From contig CAXDRX010000008.1 of NCBI GenBank assembly GCA_963991985.1, positions 1 through 64,000 of the forward strand: a stretch of 64,000 nt of DNA, read 5' to 3'. Made by a program: the position numbers and the translations under genes. The notes beneath the pieces were generated by a model, which was not told where the DNA came from, did not search any database, and saw nothing but the letters and a program-made list of their open reading frames with translations. This document shows positions 1 through 9,800 of this stretch, one piece after another. Position 1 is the first letter of the stretch; every line of letters starts with the position of its first letter. This stretch comes from MED-G17 sp963991985. GTDB lineage: Bacteria > Bacteroidota > Bacteroidia > NS11-12g > UBA9320.

Positions 1-52
1 GAATACCTGCCTGTCACGCAGGGGGTCGCGGGTTCGAGTCCCGTCCAGACCG
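1..52 (+). tRNA. tRNA-Asp (GTC), 3' part
   Basis: This is the 3' portion of an aspartate tRNA cut by the window edge. The anticodon stem-loop CCTGC-CTGTCAC-GCAGG carries anticodon GTC. The T arm follows at 28-44 (GCGGG, loop TTCGAGT, CCCGT). The 3' acceptor strand CCAGACC lies at 45-51 with discriminator G at 52. The terminal CCA is not encoded, since the next bases are CAAAA. The missing 5' part should begin GGTCTGG. Confidence 0.95.
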
Positions 53-326
53 CAAAATTTCGTTCACATTTTTTAATTGTTTTATGGTCAAAAATGAATT
101 CAAATATATTTGGAGCATGATCTCTTGTGCAGATAAAAAGGAGACCGTAAAAGTCAAGAAGTTCAGGATGTGGATTCACAAATGCCCGAGGGGAAAGAAG
201 GAAATTTTGGATGCAAGAGATTTACAGATAACTAGTTATATAGTGCATAGAACCCTGCGGGATGCTACGACACCATACACAAACCGTTACGCTCAAGCTT
301 AAAGAACATAGTATAAAATCAAAACA

Positions 327-1622
327 ATGCAAATCAGAATTAACCATCTATTTTACTTACTGCTAGTAATTATTGCTATTCAAGCCTGCTCAAAAAAAGA
401 AAGCAAACCCATCTTAAAATTTGGCACCTCAGCTAAGTTGAACAAGGTGTTGGATTATTATGTCGAGAAAGATTTCTACCCTTTTCTTTACGCACGCTTG
501 GAAGATTTGGATGGGAATGTTCTGTACGAACATAGTTCGGTAAATGAAAAACTACTTCCCAATACTGAAATCGATGGCAATACTTGGATAAGAATTTGGT
601 CAATGAGTAAAATAGTGACCATTTCTGTTGTTTTAGATTTAATCGAAGATGGAATACTAAAAATAGATGACCCAGTCACAAAATACATTCCTGAATTTGA
701 AAACCTTCAAGTTGCTGTTTCAGAAAATGGACGAAGTTTATTACAACTTGAATGGGACAAAAGAGAGGATGCTTGTCCTATAAATCTTGTGCCAAATGAT
801 TCAGTAATGACAGTTCTTCATCTCATAAATCATCAAGCTGGATTTTATTACGCCAAAACTGGTTTTCCATGCATGGATTCTTTAATTGCTGAACAAAACC
901 TTCCAAAGGCAGTGGACGCTGATGACTTAATAAAAAAGATGTCGAAATTACCGTTAATACAGCATTCTGGAACTCATTACTTTTATGGCACAAATACAAC
1001 CGTTTTGGGACTGGTTGCTGAGAGAGCTACGGGTAAAAAATTAAATCAACTCATAAAAGAAAGAGTAACCGAACCAATGAAGATCAAAGGTTTGCAATAT
1101 CGCCTTCCCGCTACTGAAAAATTATTACCACAATTTACCGGTAGAGATTCTACTCTACGTCGAGCCAAAAGAGGTGAGTTGGATATTTTTGGTACAGAAG
1201 TACCAGATTATGACATAAATCATCACTTATATTTAGGTGGTGAGGGAATGCTAGCTACAGCAGATGGGTATGCGGATTTTGTAAGAATGCTTTTAAAAAG
1301 AGGAGCGTTAAATGGTTACAGATTTTTAGAAAAAGCAACTGTAGAGGATATCTATGCACCTCATACCCAAAAAGATAACCCTTACGGGTATAATGGATAT
1401 AATTTATGGATTAGTGGAGATTCCATGAAAATAAAAAAACAAGGAGAAGCTGGACTTTGGATTGGCGGTGGATATGAATGTACTTACTTTTGGGCAGACC
1501 CAAAACGAAACTTTGTTGGGGTTATTATGTCTCAAAATAATGCAGTACGAAAACCAGGTTATGACTTGTACGATAAGTTTCGTGGAACATTATACCAACA
1601 AATTTGGGCCAATGAAAAATAA
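327..1622 (+). CDS. Serine hydrolase of the beta-lactamase/class C (esterase) family, lipoprotein
   Basis: A 431-residue protein with a lipoprotein signal peptide (lipobox IQAC, Cys21), so it is probably anchored in the cell envelope. The penicillin-binding-type fold is shown by SMSK at 92-95 (nucleophile Ser92, base Lys95) and by the second catalytic motif in HYFYGTN, with Tyr220 the likely catalytic tyrosine ahead of VLGLVAE. A glycine-rich strand, LWIGGGYECT, comes near the C terminus in the place of the family's third motif. Family members hydrolyse esters or peptides more often than beta-lactams, so the substrate is open. No obvious operon partner: 120 bases separate it from the next gene. 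Confidence 0.85.
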   Translation: MQIRINHLFYLLLVIIAIQACSKKESKPILKFGTSAKLNKVLDYYVEKDFYPFLYARLEDLDGNVLYEHSSVNEKLLPNTEIDGNTWIRIWSMSKIVTISVVLDLIEDGILKIDDPVTKYIPEFENLQVAVSENGRSLLQLEWDKREDACPINLVPNDSVMTVLHLINHQAGFYYAKTGFPCMDSLIAEQNLPKAVDADDLIKKMSKLPLIQHSGTHYFYGTNTTVLGLVAERATGKKLNQLIKERVTEPMKIKGLQYRLPATEKLLPQFTGRDSTLRRAKRGELDIFGTEVPDYDINHHLYLGGEGMLATADGYADFVRMLLKRGALNGYRFLEKATVEDIYAPHTQKDNPYGYNGYNLWISGDSMKIKKQGEAGLWIGGGYECTYFWADPKRNFVGVIMSQNNAVRKPGYDLYDKFRGTLYQQIWANEK

Positions 1623-1742
1623 TATAGACACAATTGAAAAAGTTTTGGCTCGAATCATAATTTGCGCTTTTCAGAAAATAAAGTGCTTCAAAAGCAACTG
1701 CTTTGCCTATCCAAAACCGCTGGTAATTAGGAAAAAATCAAA

Positions 1743-2945
1743 ATGAAACAGACCACTATAAATCAAATTGCACTGGCCATGGGAGTATTATTCGTTCTAG
1801 GACAAATGACAAGCTGCTCAAATGGCGATGAGATCATAGTTCCATCATCACCCTTCCCGATAAGCAATGATGCTTTTTCTGTTGATACTATTGTAGAGGG
1901 ATTTTCAATCCCATACGGAATATCCATAGTTTCAGAACATGAATATTATATCTCTGATAGGATTGGCAAACTGTTTCATTTTCAAAACGATGTTTTGACT
2001 GAAATAAAAGGAATACCATCAGTTACTACTTTTGGTGATCCCGGGATTCCAGCTATACTTCATGGTGGATTGATGGATGTGAGTATTCATCCCGACTTTA
2101 CCAATAATTCGTGGATTTATATATCCTATTTGGCTGCAGATGGTTTTGCTAAAGTAGATCGATTTAAAATACAGAATAACTCCGCTACAAGTTTGGAAAC
2201 CGTCTTTACAACAAGAAAGAAAAATTATTATGGTAATGGTATGCGGATTGTATGGGAAGACAATCATAAATTTTTCTTAAACGTTGGCGGCTCAACCCTT
2301 TCAACCAATACGAATCCTATCTTGATAGCGCAAGATTTAGAAGAGGATGCAGGAAAGGTTCACAGATTAATGGAAGATGGAAGCCTACCATTAGACAACC
2401 CAATTTTTCAAGGTTACCATTCTCCTATGTCGATTTGGAGTTATGGACATAGGGATGTACAAGGCCTATTTTATGACCATGCAGACAATACGCTTTTTGG
2501 GGTTGAGCATGGGCCCAAAGGTGGTGACGAGTTTAATGTGATAAAAAAGGGAGGAAATTACGGTTGGCCCCTTTTTACATATGGAATAAATTATGATGGA
2601 GCGCGTGTTTCAACCATTTCCGAAGATTCCGCAGCTACCTTTACCATTTTACCAGAACATTATTGGACAGTTCCCACAGATGACGGTGGTCAAGCTATTG
2701 CGCCTGCTTGTTTACTTAAAGTAAACAATAGCAATATAAGCGATTGGAACAATCATTTTCTTATTGGTTCGTTGGCATATAGAAGACTAATGAAATATAA
2801 TCGAGATACTGATGAAACATTTGCCTTAAATATCCAAGGAAGAGTTAGAACGATTAAACAATTACCAAGTGGAGATATCATCGCCTTAATTGAACGTACC
2901 AATACGGCTAAAACAGATGGGAGAATTGTTAGGATTACAAATTAA
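1743..2945 (+). CDS. PQQ-dependent sugar dehydrogenase (soluble aldose dehydrogenase type), lipoprotein
   Basis: A 400-residue six-bladed beta-propeller of the glucose/sorbosone dehydrogenase family. The lipobox MTSC places the lipidated Cys at 25. Family motifs are in order: HGGLMDVSIHPDF with the catalytic-type His, GHRDVQGLFYD, EHGPKGGDEFN and NYGWPLFTYGINYDG. The family oxidises aldoses at the aldehyde carbon using PQQ bound by the propeller and passes electrons to an envelope acceptor. No PQQ synthesis genes are in the window, so the cofactor may be imported. A paralogue lies on the minus strand at 8578-9717. The usual PWGL-type N-terminal motif reads PYGI here. Confidence 0.88.
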   Translation: MKQTTINQIALAMGVLFVLGQMTSCSNGDEIIVPSSPFPISNDAFSVDTIVEGFSIPYGISIVSEHEYYISDRIGKLFHFQNDVLTEIKGIPSVTTFGDPGIPAILHGGLMDVSIHPDFTNNSWIYISYLAADGFAKVDRFKIQNNSATSLETVFTTRKKNYYGNGMRIVWEDNHKFFLNVGGSTLSTNTNPILIAQDLEEDAGKVHRLMEDGSLPLDNPIFQGYHSPMSIWSYGHRDVQGLFYDHADNTLFGVEHGPKGGDEFNVIKKGGNYGWPLFTYGINYDGARVSTISEDSAATFTILPEHYWTVPTDDGGQAIAPACLLKVNNSNISDWNNHFLIGSLAYRRLMKYNRDTDETFALNIQGRVRTIKQLPSGDIIALIERTNTAKTDGRIVRITN

Positions 2946-2996
2946 ATAAGCCAAGAAAAATGAGCATCCGGCAATTTGATTATGTAGTAGTGTAGA

Positions 2997-3024
2997 TTGA
3001 TTTTTTTTGGAATTGCTAATTTTG
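2997..3024 (+). promoter_or_regulatory. Bacteroidota-type promoter (TTG ... TAnnTTTG)
   Basis: TTG at 2997-2999, then 17 bases, then TAATTTTG at 3017-3024, which fits the Bacteroidota -33/-7 pattern TTG...TAnnTTTG. The following gene starts at 3042, so the leader would be short (about 10-12 bases). Confidence 0.55.
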
Positions 3025-3041
3025 ACCCTCAATTTTAGCGA

Positions 3042-3791
3042 ATGAAATTACTCACTGGCCTTTTAAAAACTTCACCAATACTACTTTTTTTTTCAATTTT
3101 AAGTTTTAACCTATTGGCCCAAAATAAAATTTCTATTCTTCCTTCTGATCTAACATCAATAAAAAATGGAATTACTACGAAAACTGTTTTTGAAGTTCAA
3201 AATATTGCTATAGACTTTAAAGGTCGGAGATTTGATGGTGCAAGTTCTAGTGATTTTTTTTACAGCGGCACTTTATCATTTGATCTTCAAAAGGCCGGAT
3301 CGATAGACTCTGTTATCATAGACTATTATCATACATGTAATGGTTGTTTTGATGTAACTCTATATACCATAAATGGAGATTCAATATTTTATAATAGACT
3401 TCCTGTTGATAGTATACTTACCTATAAAGATTCCGCCCCGTTATCTCAGATAAAAATCTGGGGGCTTGAAGCTGGATTTGAAAAGTTGAATGTTTATGGT
3501 CGAACACTCAATTCCCCAAAACTAGATTTTGCCACATCCATGAATATAACACCAAATCCATTCTCACAAGAAATAACCATTACAAGCGACCTGTTTTGTT
3601 CACCTGAAATAAATAAACATCCTGTTAAACTGTCTGTAAACGATAACTTTGGGAGAGAAATATATTCAACTTTTTTAAAGAAGGATAATCCATATCATCC
3701 ATTGAATCTTTCTTTTCTGTCAGATGGTATTTACCTATTTACATTATCTACTTCGGGTAAAAAATATTACCGTAAAATTATAAAGCATTAA
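3042..3791 (+). CDS. Secreted protein with T9SS sorting domain, function unknown
   Basis: A 249-residue protein with a Sec signal peptide ending near LLAQ, an unrecognised N-terminal domain of about 140 residues (it contains a CNGC pair), and a C-terminal type IX sorting domain of about 80 residues. The sorting domain begins at ITPNPFS and ends with GIYLFTLSTSGKKYYRKIIKH-like strands. It is therefore predicted to cross the outer membrane by T9SS and stay at the cell surface or be released. It has its own promoter at 2997-3024 and looks monocistronic. I do not recognise the passenger domain. Confidence 0.8.
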   Translation: MKLLTGLLKTSPILLFFSILSFNLLAQNKISILPSDLTSIKNGITTKTVFEVQNIAIDFKGRRFDGASSSDFFYSGTLSFDLQKAGSIDSVIIDYYHTCNGCFDVTLYTINGDSIFYNRLPVDSILTYKDSAPLSQIKIWGLEAGFEKLNVYGRTLNSPKLDFATSMNITPNPFSQEITITSDLFCSPEINKHPVKLSVNDNFGREIYSTFLKKDNPYHPLNLSFLSDGIYLFTLSTSGKKYYRKIIKH

Positions 3792-3888
3792 CCATCAAAT
3801 GATGCATTACTATTTTAGTAATTCAAAGAAAAAGGTTAAAATTTAGCCAATTATTTTGTAATTTTTCATAGACAATAAGCAAAAACAA

Positions 3889-4314
3889 ATGAAAAAACTC
3901 TTCACATTTACTTTATCCATACTTATATTTTGGAGCTGCTCAAAAGATGATGAAAACCCCAAACCAGTCGGCTGTGGTTTTGAAGTGGCCATTGATGCCC
4001 AAGAATATGCAAATGCTCCTTCTGACCAACTAACCGTCAATGGTTTGGAAATCAACAACAACTGCTTAAAAGTTAATTTTAGTTCAGGAGGTTGTAGTGG
4101 GGAAACATGGGCGTTGAAACTTATTGATTCTGGAGCCATTTTAGAATCAAGTCCGCCTCAAAGAAATTTAAGACTATCACTGAAAAATGAGGAATTGTGC
4201 AAGGCATACATCACCAAAGAACTAACATTTGACATTTCAAACTTGCAAGTGGATGGAAATATAGTTCAATTGAACTTAACAAATTCCGACCTAAGCATTT
4301 TATATAAATACTAA
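3889..4314 (+). CDS. Small cysteine-rich lipoprotein, hypothetical
   Basis: A 141-residue lipoprotein (lipobox FWSC, Cys17). The mature part has five cysteines, in the motifs GCGF, NNCLKV, SGGCSGETW and EELCKAY, and reads as a compact beta domain with likely disulfides. Similar small Bacteroidota lipoproteins have the sequence style SGGCSG..W...L...P.R, but I know of no function. It stands alone, with 97 bases before and 140 after. Confidence 0.7.
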   Translation: MKKLFTFTLSILIFWSCSKDDENPKPVGCGFEVAIDAQEYANAPSDQLTVNGLEINNNCLKVNFSSGGCSGETWALKLIDSGAILESSPPQRNLRLSLKNEELCKAYITKELTFDISNLQVDGNIVQLNLTNSDLSILYKY

Positions 4315-4454
4315 CTATGACACCACAACGGTGTCCATAACCATTTGAACGCTTCATCCATTATCTCTAAAATCGTAAAGTCGGAAAATCTTTTTGAAGT
4401 TTGAAAATTAAATCCTTATTTAGAAATTCGTAAAAACATAAATTGTATAAACAA

Positions 4455-4955
4455 ATGACAATAAAAAATCTTTTTCAACTTTTTGTAATCATCGCTTTAA
4501 TAAGCTGCAATCAAACAAATCAAAATCAGTCAGTGATTAAAAATGATGATGAACTTACATCAAATATTGAACTTTTGTTTGATAAGTATTTAGAAAATAA
4601 GTGGGACGGCTCAGAATTATATGCCGAAGATGTTGTCTGCAAAATAAATAATTTAGAATTTTCTGGGCGTGACAATTTGATGAAAGGTTTCAAAGACCAT
4701 CACGATTTCCTTTACGACAATATAGCGATCAAAGAAATGAAAGTTTACACCACCTATTTTGCCGACGGAGAGACATGGTCCAACGCATGGTTTACATGGA
4801 CTGGGACAGGAAAAACCACAGGAAATGACTACTCAAATAGAGGACATTTTGATTACAAATGGGAAAATGGGAAAATTGTTGAACTGTTGGCCTATTACAG
4901 CGAAGATGCCGGGAATACGGAAGCAGCAGCTTACGCAGCAACCCAACAAGAATAA
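4455..4955 (+). CDS. NTF2/SnoaL-like domain lipoprotein
   Basis: A 166-residue lipoprotein if started at ATG 4455. An in-frame TTG at 4443 is less likely because the signal peptide is complete from the ATG (lipobox LISC). The mature part has the cone-shaped NTF2-like pattern: helices, then a KDHHDF-type segment, then strands with GETWSNAWFTWTGTGK and FDYKWENGKIVELLAYY. The fold binds small ligands or acts as an isomerase or scavenger domain, and nothing in the context specifies which. Confidence 0.78.
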   Translation: MTIKNLFQLFVIIALISCNQTNQNQSVIKNDDELTSNIELLFDKYLENKWDGSELYAEDVVCKINNLEFSGRDNLMKGFKDHHDFLYDNIAIKEMKVYTTYFADGETWSNAWFTWTGTGKTTGNDYSNRGHFDYKWENGKIVELLAYYSEDAGNTEAAAYAATQQE

Positions 4956-5179
4956 TTCTTAAGCAAATCTCTTGTTGGACAAAAGGGATACATCATTGCC
5001 GTGTAACTATTTTTTATAAAATCTGCACCAAATCTTTGATTATTCCTTTACAATAAAGATATAAAAGCATTTTCAAATCTTGTGAATCGAAGACCTTCCA
5101 ATGATCGGAAATTCCTATTTATTTCTTTTGATTGATCACTTTTTGAAGGGTAAAGCCATACCTTTATGACCTGAAAAGG

Positions 5180-6460
5180 ATGAACGAAATAAAATGTCCA
5201 CATTGCAACAAAGCCTTTACCATTGATGAAGCAGGGTATGCAAATATTCTCAAGCAAGTCAGAGACCACCTGTTTGAAAAAGAGATTTCCAATCGACTCG
5301 CTTTAGCTGAAAAAGAAAAAGAAGATGCAGTAAAGCTTGCCGAAGCCGATATCAAAAACGCATTACAAGAACAACTTGCCGAGAAAGATAGACAACTGAC
5401 CGAACTAAAAGCGAGTAGCAATAGAGAGTTGACTGAAAAATTGTCGCAAAAGGAAAACGAGTTAATTCAGTTGAAAGCTAAGATTGAAAATTCCAATACA
5501 GAAAAAACTTTAGCGATAAAAGAAGCCGTTCAAGAAATCGAGAAAGAGAGGGACAAACTAGTCCATGCTGTTAAAGCCAAAGAGTTGGAAAAACAAAACA
5601 TTGAAAATACGCTTCAACAACAACACATTGCCGAACTTCAAAACAAGGATGCAATCATTAAATACAAGGACGAAGAAATCACTCGTGTCCGAGAGATGAA
5701 GCAAAAGTTGTCTACAAAAATGTTAGGTGAATCGCTCGAACAACACTGTGAAATTGAGTTCAATAAAATTCGGGCAACATCCTTTCAAAAGGCTCAATTC
5801 TACAAAGACAATGATGCAAGTGGAGGCACTAAAGGCGATTACATTTTCAAAGAATTTGATGACGATGGAAATGAAATTGTTTCCATAATGTTTGAAATGA
5901 AAAACGAGAATGACGAAACCGTCAACAAAAAGAAAAACGAAGATTTTTTTGCAAAACTCGACAAAGACAGAAAAGACAAGAATTGCGAATATGCGGTATT
6001 GGTGACATTACTCGAAGCGGACAATGATTTATACAATGGGGGCATCGTAGACGTCTCCTACAAGTTTGATAAGATGTATGTCATTAGACCGCAGTTTTTT
6101 ATTCCAATGATTTCTCTTCTAAGAAATGCCGCTATGAATTCATTGAAGTATAAGCAAGAACTTAGTTCAATGAGAAATCAAAACATCGATATTACCAATT
6201 TCGAAGATAAGATTACCAAGTTCAGAGACAGTTTTTCCAAGAACTATATTTCAGCCTCAAATAACTTTCAAAAAGCCATTACTGAAATTGATAATGCCAT
6301 TAAGAAAATGCAAAAGGTAAAAGAGGCACTTACCACAAGCGAGAATCAGTTGAGACTTGCAAACCAAAAAGCTGAAGATTTGACCATCAAAAAGCTGACT
6401 TACAACAATCCAACCATGAGACAGAAGTTCAGGAACTTGGAAGACCACAATAAAGAATAA
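5180..6460 (+). CDS. DUF2130 family protein (coiled coil plus nuclease-like core)
   Basis: A 426-residue cytosolic protein. It opens with CPHC (Cys6, Cys9), half of a zinc-ribbon-like knuckle. A long charged coiled coil runs from about residue 25 to 180. The conserved DUF2130 core follows at about 190-330, and a second coiled coil closes the protein. In the core, KGDYIF near residue 220 and FEMKNEND near 240 are spaced like the D...ExK residues of PD-(D/E)XK nucleases. A nuclease role is inference from this pattern. No methylase or other restriction gene adjoins it. Confidence 0.8.
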   Translation: MNEIKCPHCNKAFTIDEAGYANILKQVRDHLFEKEISNRLALAEKEKEDAVKLAEADIKNALQEQLAEKDRQLTELKASSNRELTEKLSQKENELIQLKAKIENSNTEKTLAIKEAVQEIEKERDKLVHAVKAKELEKQNIENTLQQQHIAELQNKDAIIKYKDEEITRVREMKQKLSTKMLGESLEQHCEIEFNKIRATSFQKAQFYKDNDASGGTKGDYIFKEFDDDGNEIVSIMFEMKNENDETVNKKKNEDFFAKLDKDRKDKNCEYAVLVTLLEADNDLYNGGIVDVSYKFDKMYVIRPQFFIPMISLLRNAAMNSLKYKQELSSMRNQNIDITNFEDKITKFRDSFSKNYISASNNFQKAITEIDNAIKKMQKVKEALTTSENQLRLANQKAEDLTIKKLTYNNPTMRQKFRNLEDHNKE

Positions 6461-6544
6461 AAAAAACCACCCCAAATGGTCCTCTGCCTCCCAACCAAAA
6501 ATTGGAAACCATGAAACGGCCTAGGACACTAAATGGTTAGAAAA

Positions 6545-7129
6545 TTAAGGCTTCACTTCATAAGCCACTTCATTTCTCCGGTCTATCGCATCCCATGGAG
6601 CATTGTATCCCATGAAGAGCAGAGGACCTACGATTTCAATACGGTTTGAAACTAAGGTTTGGCGAAGAAGGTTTGCGTGCTTTTTGATTTTCTCATCATC
6701 AGAAAAACCGCCATAAGACAAAACAGCCAAGACCTTGGATGATTGTTCAACCAATTGGACCTGCCCATCGCTTGGTTCGGGCAACTCGTTGCGCTTGTAT
6801 TGACTAGGCATAACAAAGGAAAGGCTTGCAGAATCTCCCATCGCTCTTATGACGGGTGCCGTCATGGCGATTTTTTGCTGTTTGCTGTTGCCCCCAAAAA
6901 TATAATTGGCCACGGTTCTAAAGCCATTGTTGCTTGAAGACGCATTTTCTTTCGAATTTAAATAAGTTTGAGCCACAATCATTGGGGGATATACCCGAAT
7001 TTCAACTTGATCAATAGTCTTCAATACTTTGTATTTGGGCGTTTCAATATTTTTACTTCGAAATGCATAAAAAATCCCTACGACAACAATCAAAGCTAGA
7101 ACTCCAAGCATCCGAAATGTTTTATTCAT
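6545..7129 (-). CDS. SOUL family haem-binding-like protein
   Basis: A 194-residue protein from the ATG at 7129, chosen because the hydrophobic N-terminal helix (MNKTFRMLGVLALIVVVG) is complete from there; the frame stays open further upstream. It has one N-terminal membrane anchor followed by the SOUL fold: TPKYKVLKTIDQVEIRVY, IAMTAPVI and LSFVMPSQY are the usual family stretches. SOUL proteins bind haem or other small hydrophobic ligands. Bacterial members are often envelope proteins of unknown role. It is the only minus-strand gene between two plus-strand ones. Confidence 0.88.
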   Translation of the reverse strand: MNKTFRMLGVLALIVVVGIFYAFRSKNIETPKYKVLKTIDQVEIRVYPPMIVAQTYLNSKENASSSNNGFRTVANYIFGGNSKQQKIAMTAPVIRAMGDSASLSFVMPSQYKRNELPEPSDGQVQLVEQSSKVLAVLSYGGFSDDEKIKKHANLLRQTLVSNRIEIVGPLLFMGYNAPWDAIDRRNEVAYEVKP

Positions 7130-7350
7130 TTTTAAAAAACACATACCAACAAACAAAGTTTCCTAGAATTTGCGCTTTTGGACGTTTTGGAAACGATAAA
7201 TATTTAGGCCTACGCAACAAAATTTTTGAAGAAATCAAATATTTTATGATTTGGTCTTCGTACTCATTTTCTTTTTTATCAACACTATATTTTTTGCCCT
7301 AATCAAAGAAATTGATAAATTACAGCACTATACTGCAAAATTCGACAGGT

Positions 7351-8511
7351 ATGCGATGGATTCTCAATCACAAAGCAAAAAATATTCTTTTATTTCTAAT
7401 TTCATTGGCGTCACAAGGTATTCACGCTCAATATTTAAGCGATTCCACCAAAATAAGAATCAATAAAAGTTGGGCACAAGAACCTGCAGGATATACATAC
7501 CCTATAAAAACCTATGTTCCCAAGGATTCTCCACCAAACGGAGGATTTCCGGTTTGCATTTTATTGCATGGAAATGGCCAATCAGGGGCCTCCATACTAA
7601 ATAAATACAGAGGAATTCTCAAGTGCCATGCCTTGATTGCACCCACAGGCTACAAGAATAGTTGGAATATCTGCAGAGAAGGGAGCAATGCTCCGGATGT
7701 AGAGATGATGGGTGACATCATCGACTCATTACAAAATTTTGTCAATGTCAATTCATCAAAGATTCGAATTTTAGGCGTCTCAAATGGCGGCGGGCTAGCC
7801 AATCGATTTTTCATAGAAAATGACAACCCCAATGTCGATATTGTATGTGCCATTGTTTCTCAATTAAATGAACCTCAGTATCATCTAGGGAGTTTCTACA
7901 AACCAGTATCTTCCACAGACCCAAGATCTAAGTATTGTGGCTATGACAGTATTGTTCTTCCTTTGGTAGGAAGAAACTATTTGGGAATTTCTAACAACAA
8001 CGATTCACTAATTCCTTACATGGGTGGTTTCTCACCAGTTGGCGTTAATTTCATAGAGGCCCAGAGGGCTGCCTTCCTCATTGCCAAAAGCCAAAGGTAC
8101 AAAGGTCCAAAAATTACAGGTGGTGGAAGCCCGATCGGATCACCTACCATTTTTGAATTTTCCTATCTATCAGGAAAGGTTGTCCACCTCATGGGCGATG
8201 CAAAACATTCTGTAAACAAAACACAGTTGCAATACATTGAAGATTACTTTTCTGATTGCCAGGTGCCCACTGGAATGATTGATCATGAGACAACAAGAAT
8301 ATTGGCTTATCCTAATCCTTTCCATTCAAGTATTTCAATACAAAGGGTATCCTCCAAAGCCTCCATTTTTTCCATTGATGATTTCTTGGGGCAGAACGTT
8401 TTCGTGGGAAAATTCATTGGCGATAAACTTGATATCGACCTATCAACTTTAAACCCTGGAATCTATACCCTTAAGATTGACCATAAATTTCTCCGGCTTG
8501 TAAAAAAATAA
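7351..8511 (+). CDS. Secreted alpha/beta hydrolase (esterase/depolymerase-like) with T9SS sorting domain
   Basis: 386 residues from ATG 7351, where a clean signal peptide begins (cleavage near GIHAQ). The hydrolase domain shows CILLHGNGQSG (oxyanion region), the nucleophile elbow GVSNGGG with Ser144, and a late His in DAKHSV. That layout resembles PHB-depolymerase or feruloyl-esterase-like secreted esterases. From about residue 310 a T9SS type A domain begins at AYPNPFHSS. The substrate is unknown. A 13-base direct repeat (CCGCTCCTTTTTG at 8514-8526 and 8551-8563) follows the gene. Confidence 0.82.
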   Translation: MRWILNHKAKNILLFLISLASQGIHAQYLSDSTKIRINKSWAQEPAGYTYPIKTYVPKDSPPNGGFPVCILLHGNGQSGASILNKYRGILKCHALIAPTGYKNSWNICREGSNAPDVEMMGDIIDSLQNFVNVNSSKIRILGVSNGGGLANRFFIENDNPNVDIVCAIVSQLNEPQYHLGSFYKPVSSTDPRSKYCGYDSIVLPLVGRNYLGISNNNDSLIPYMGGFSPVGVNFIEAQRAAFLIAKSQRYKGPKITGGGSPIGSPTIFEFSYLSGKVVHLMGDAKHSVNKTQLQYIEDYFSDCQVPTGMIDHETTRILAYPNPFHSSISIQRVSSKASIFSIDDFLGQNVFVGKFIGDKLDIDLSTLNPGIYTLKIDHKFLRLVKK

Positions 8512-8577
8512 ATCCGCTCCTTTTTGTTCTTGCCCAACGGTCACTGACAGCCGCTCCTTTTTGGCCAAAAATTTATC

Positions 8578-9717
8578 TTATTTCGGAGAGAACTTTATGA
8601 TTTTCCCGGCATCGGTGGTCACATAAAAAATACCATTTCCTTTATCGCAAATGGACCGTACCCTTGCCCCAAGGTCAATTACATCCATTTCTACATATTC
8701 ATCATCAACAAAGACAACCCTATGAATTGATTCCGACTTTAATCCACAAATCAAGTAGCTCGAAAGCCAATCTCCATAGGATTTGTCGTTCAAAGCAATC
8801 AATTGAGCAGTAGCAATCGAAGGATCCCAGCTGAAAATGGGTTCTTTATAATTCTCATGCGATTTCCCACTAATGTCTGATCCGTCGTAGTTTACACCTA
8901 ATGATACTAGGGGCCAACCGTAATTTTCTCCAGACAGGATGATGTTGATTTCATCACCACCTCTGGGGCCATGTTCTGTTGAAACAATCCTGTCGTTGGT
9001 GGCATCATAAGTTAAACCTTGAGGATTTCTATGTCCAAATGAATAGATGGATTGTCTAATATTGGTTTTGCCGTAAAATGGATTGTCTTCGGGTATAGAA
9101 CCATCCCAATAGATTCTATGAATCTTTCCCCAATCATTGGTCAAGTCTTGCGCGTTTTGATAGGGAGAATTGGGTCCACCTTGGGAAGGACTCCCTTCAC
9201 CGATACAGAAAAACAAATAGTTGTTATGAAACAATAGCCTAGAACCAAAGTGGCCTGCTCTGCTGCTTATTGAATTTGTTTTAAAAATTGTTTGTACCTC
9301 TGTAATGTTTGCTCCTTCTATCTTCAAACGATCAATCGTCACATAACTAAAGTTGGACCCCTCCGCCTTTTCGGAATAACTTATAAAAACCCATTGATTT
9401 TGTCCAAAATCGGGATGAAGCTTGATGTCCATCAATCCACCCTGTCCAGCCGCGTTGATTGAATTTTTTATTGGATTGGATAGTTGCACCAAAGTATTTT
9501 TTTGATAAGTATAAATATCCCCCGACTTGGTGGTGAAAATAAGGAAGTCATCTATGGCGTCAATCCCCCAAATTGTCTCACTTCCAACTTCTACTAATGT
9601 CTCTTGATCGAACGCATATTTTGGAACTTCAATGGGTAAATTTTCCACCTTTTGAGTGGTGTCATCAGCGCAAGAAATAAAACACACAATGCATCCTAAA
9701 AAACAAAACTTTCGCAT
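8578..9717 (-). CDS. PQQ-dependent sugar dehydrogenase, lipoprotein (second copy)
   Basis: 379 residues from the ATG at 9717, which gives a complete lipoprotein signal (lipobox FISC). It is a paralogue of the 1743-2945 protein, with GGLMDIKLHPDFG, GHRNPQGLTYD, STEHGPRGGDEIN and NYGWPLVSLGVNYDG in the same order. It is closer to the family consensus than the first copy (GHRNPQG against GHRDVQG). Its 3' end is convergent with the esterase gene, and it diverges from the pirin gene across 83 bases. Confidence 0.88.
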   Translation of the reverse strand: MRKFCFLGCIVCFISCADDTTQKVENLPIEVPKYAFDQETLVEVGSETIWGIDAIDDFLIFTTKSGDIYTYQKNTLVQLSNPIKNSINAAGQGGLMDIKLHPDFGQNQWVFISYSEKAEGSNFSYVTIDRLKIEGANITEVQTIFKTNSISSRAGHFGSRLLFHNNYLFFCIGEGSPSQGGPNSPYQNAQDLTNDWGKIHRIYWDGSIPEDNPFYGKTNIRQSIYSFGHRNPQGLTYDATNDRIVSTEHGPRGGDEINIILSGENYGWPLVSLGVNYDGSDISGKSHENYKEPIFSWDPSIATAQLIALNDKSYGDWLSSYLICGLKSESIHRVVFVDDEYVEMDVIDLGARVRSICDKGNGIFYVTTDAGKIIKFSPK

Positions 9718-9800
9718 ACTAGAATTCGAAAATATGGAATGAAAAGTCAATAATTTAAATTGACCCTCAATCTTTTTCAATTTCATTTTGTAATGATTAA

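Noticed and set aside
84..302. 72-codon frame after tRNA-Asp
   Set aside because: No family resemblance, no signal peptide and no ribosome-binding cue. The composition does not look coding, though it could be an island remnant.
1462..1746. 94-codon frame overlapping the serine hydrolase gene
   Set aside because: Its first half lies out of frame inside the hydrolase gene and the rest shows no domain. Treated as a shadow.
8514..8563. 13-base direct repeat CCGCTCCTTTTTG as a terminator or attachment site
   Set aside because: No stem forms from the two copies, and nothing between them suggests integration.
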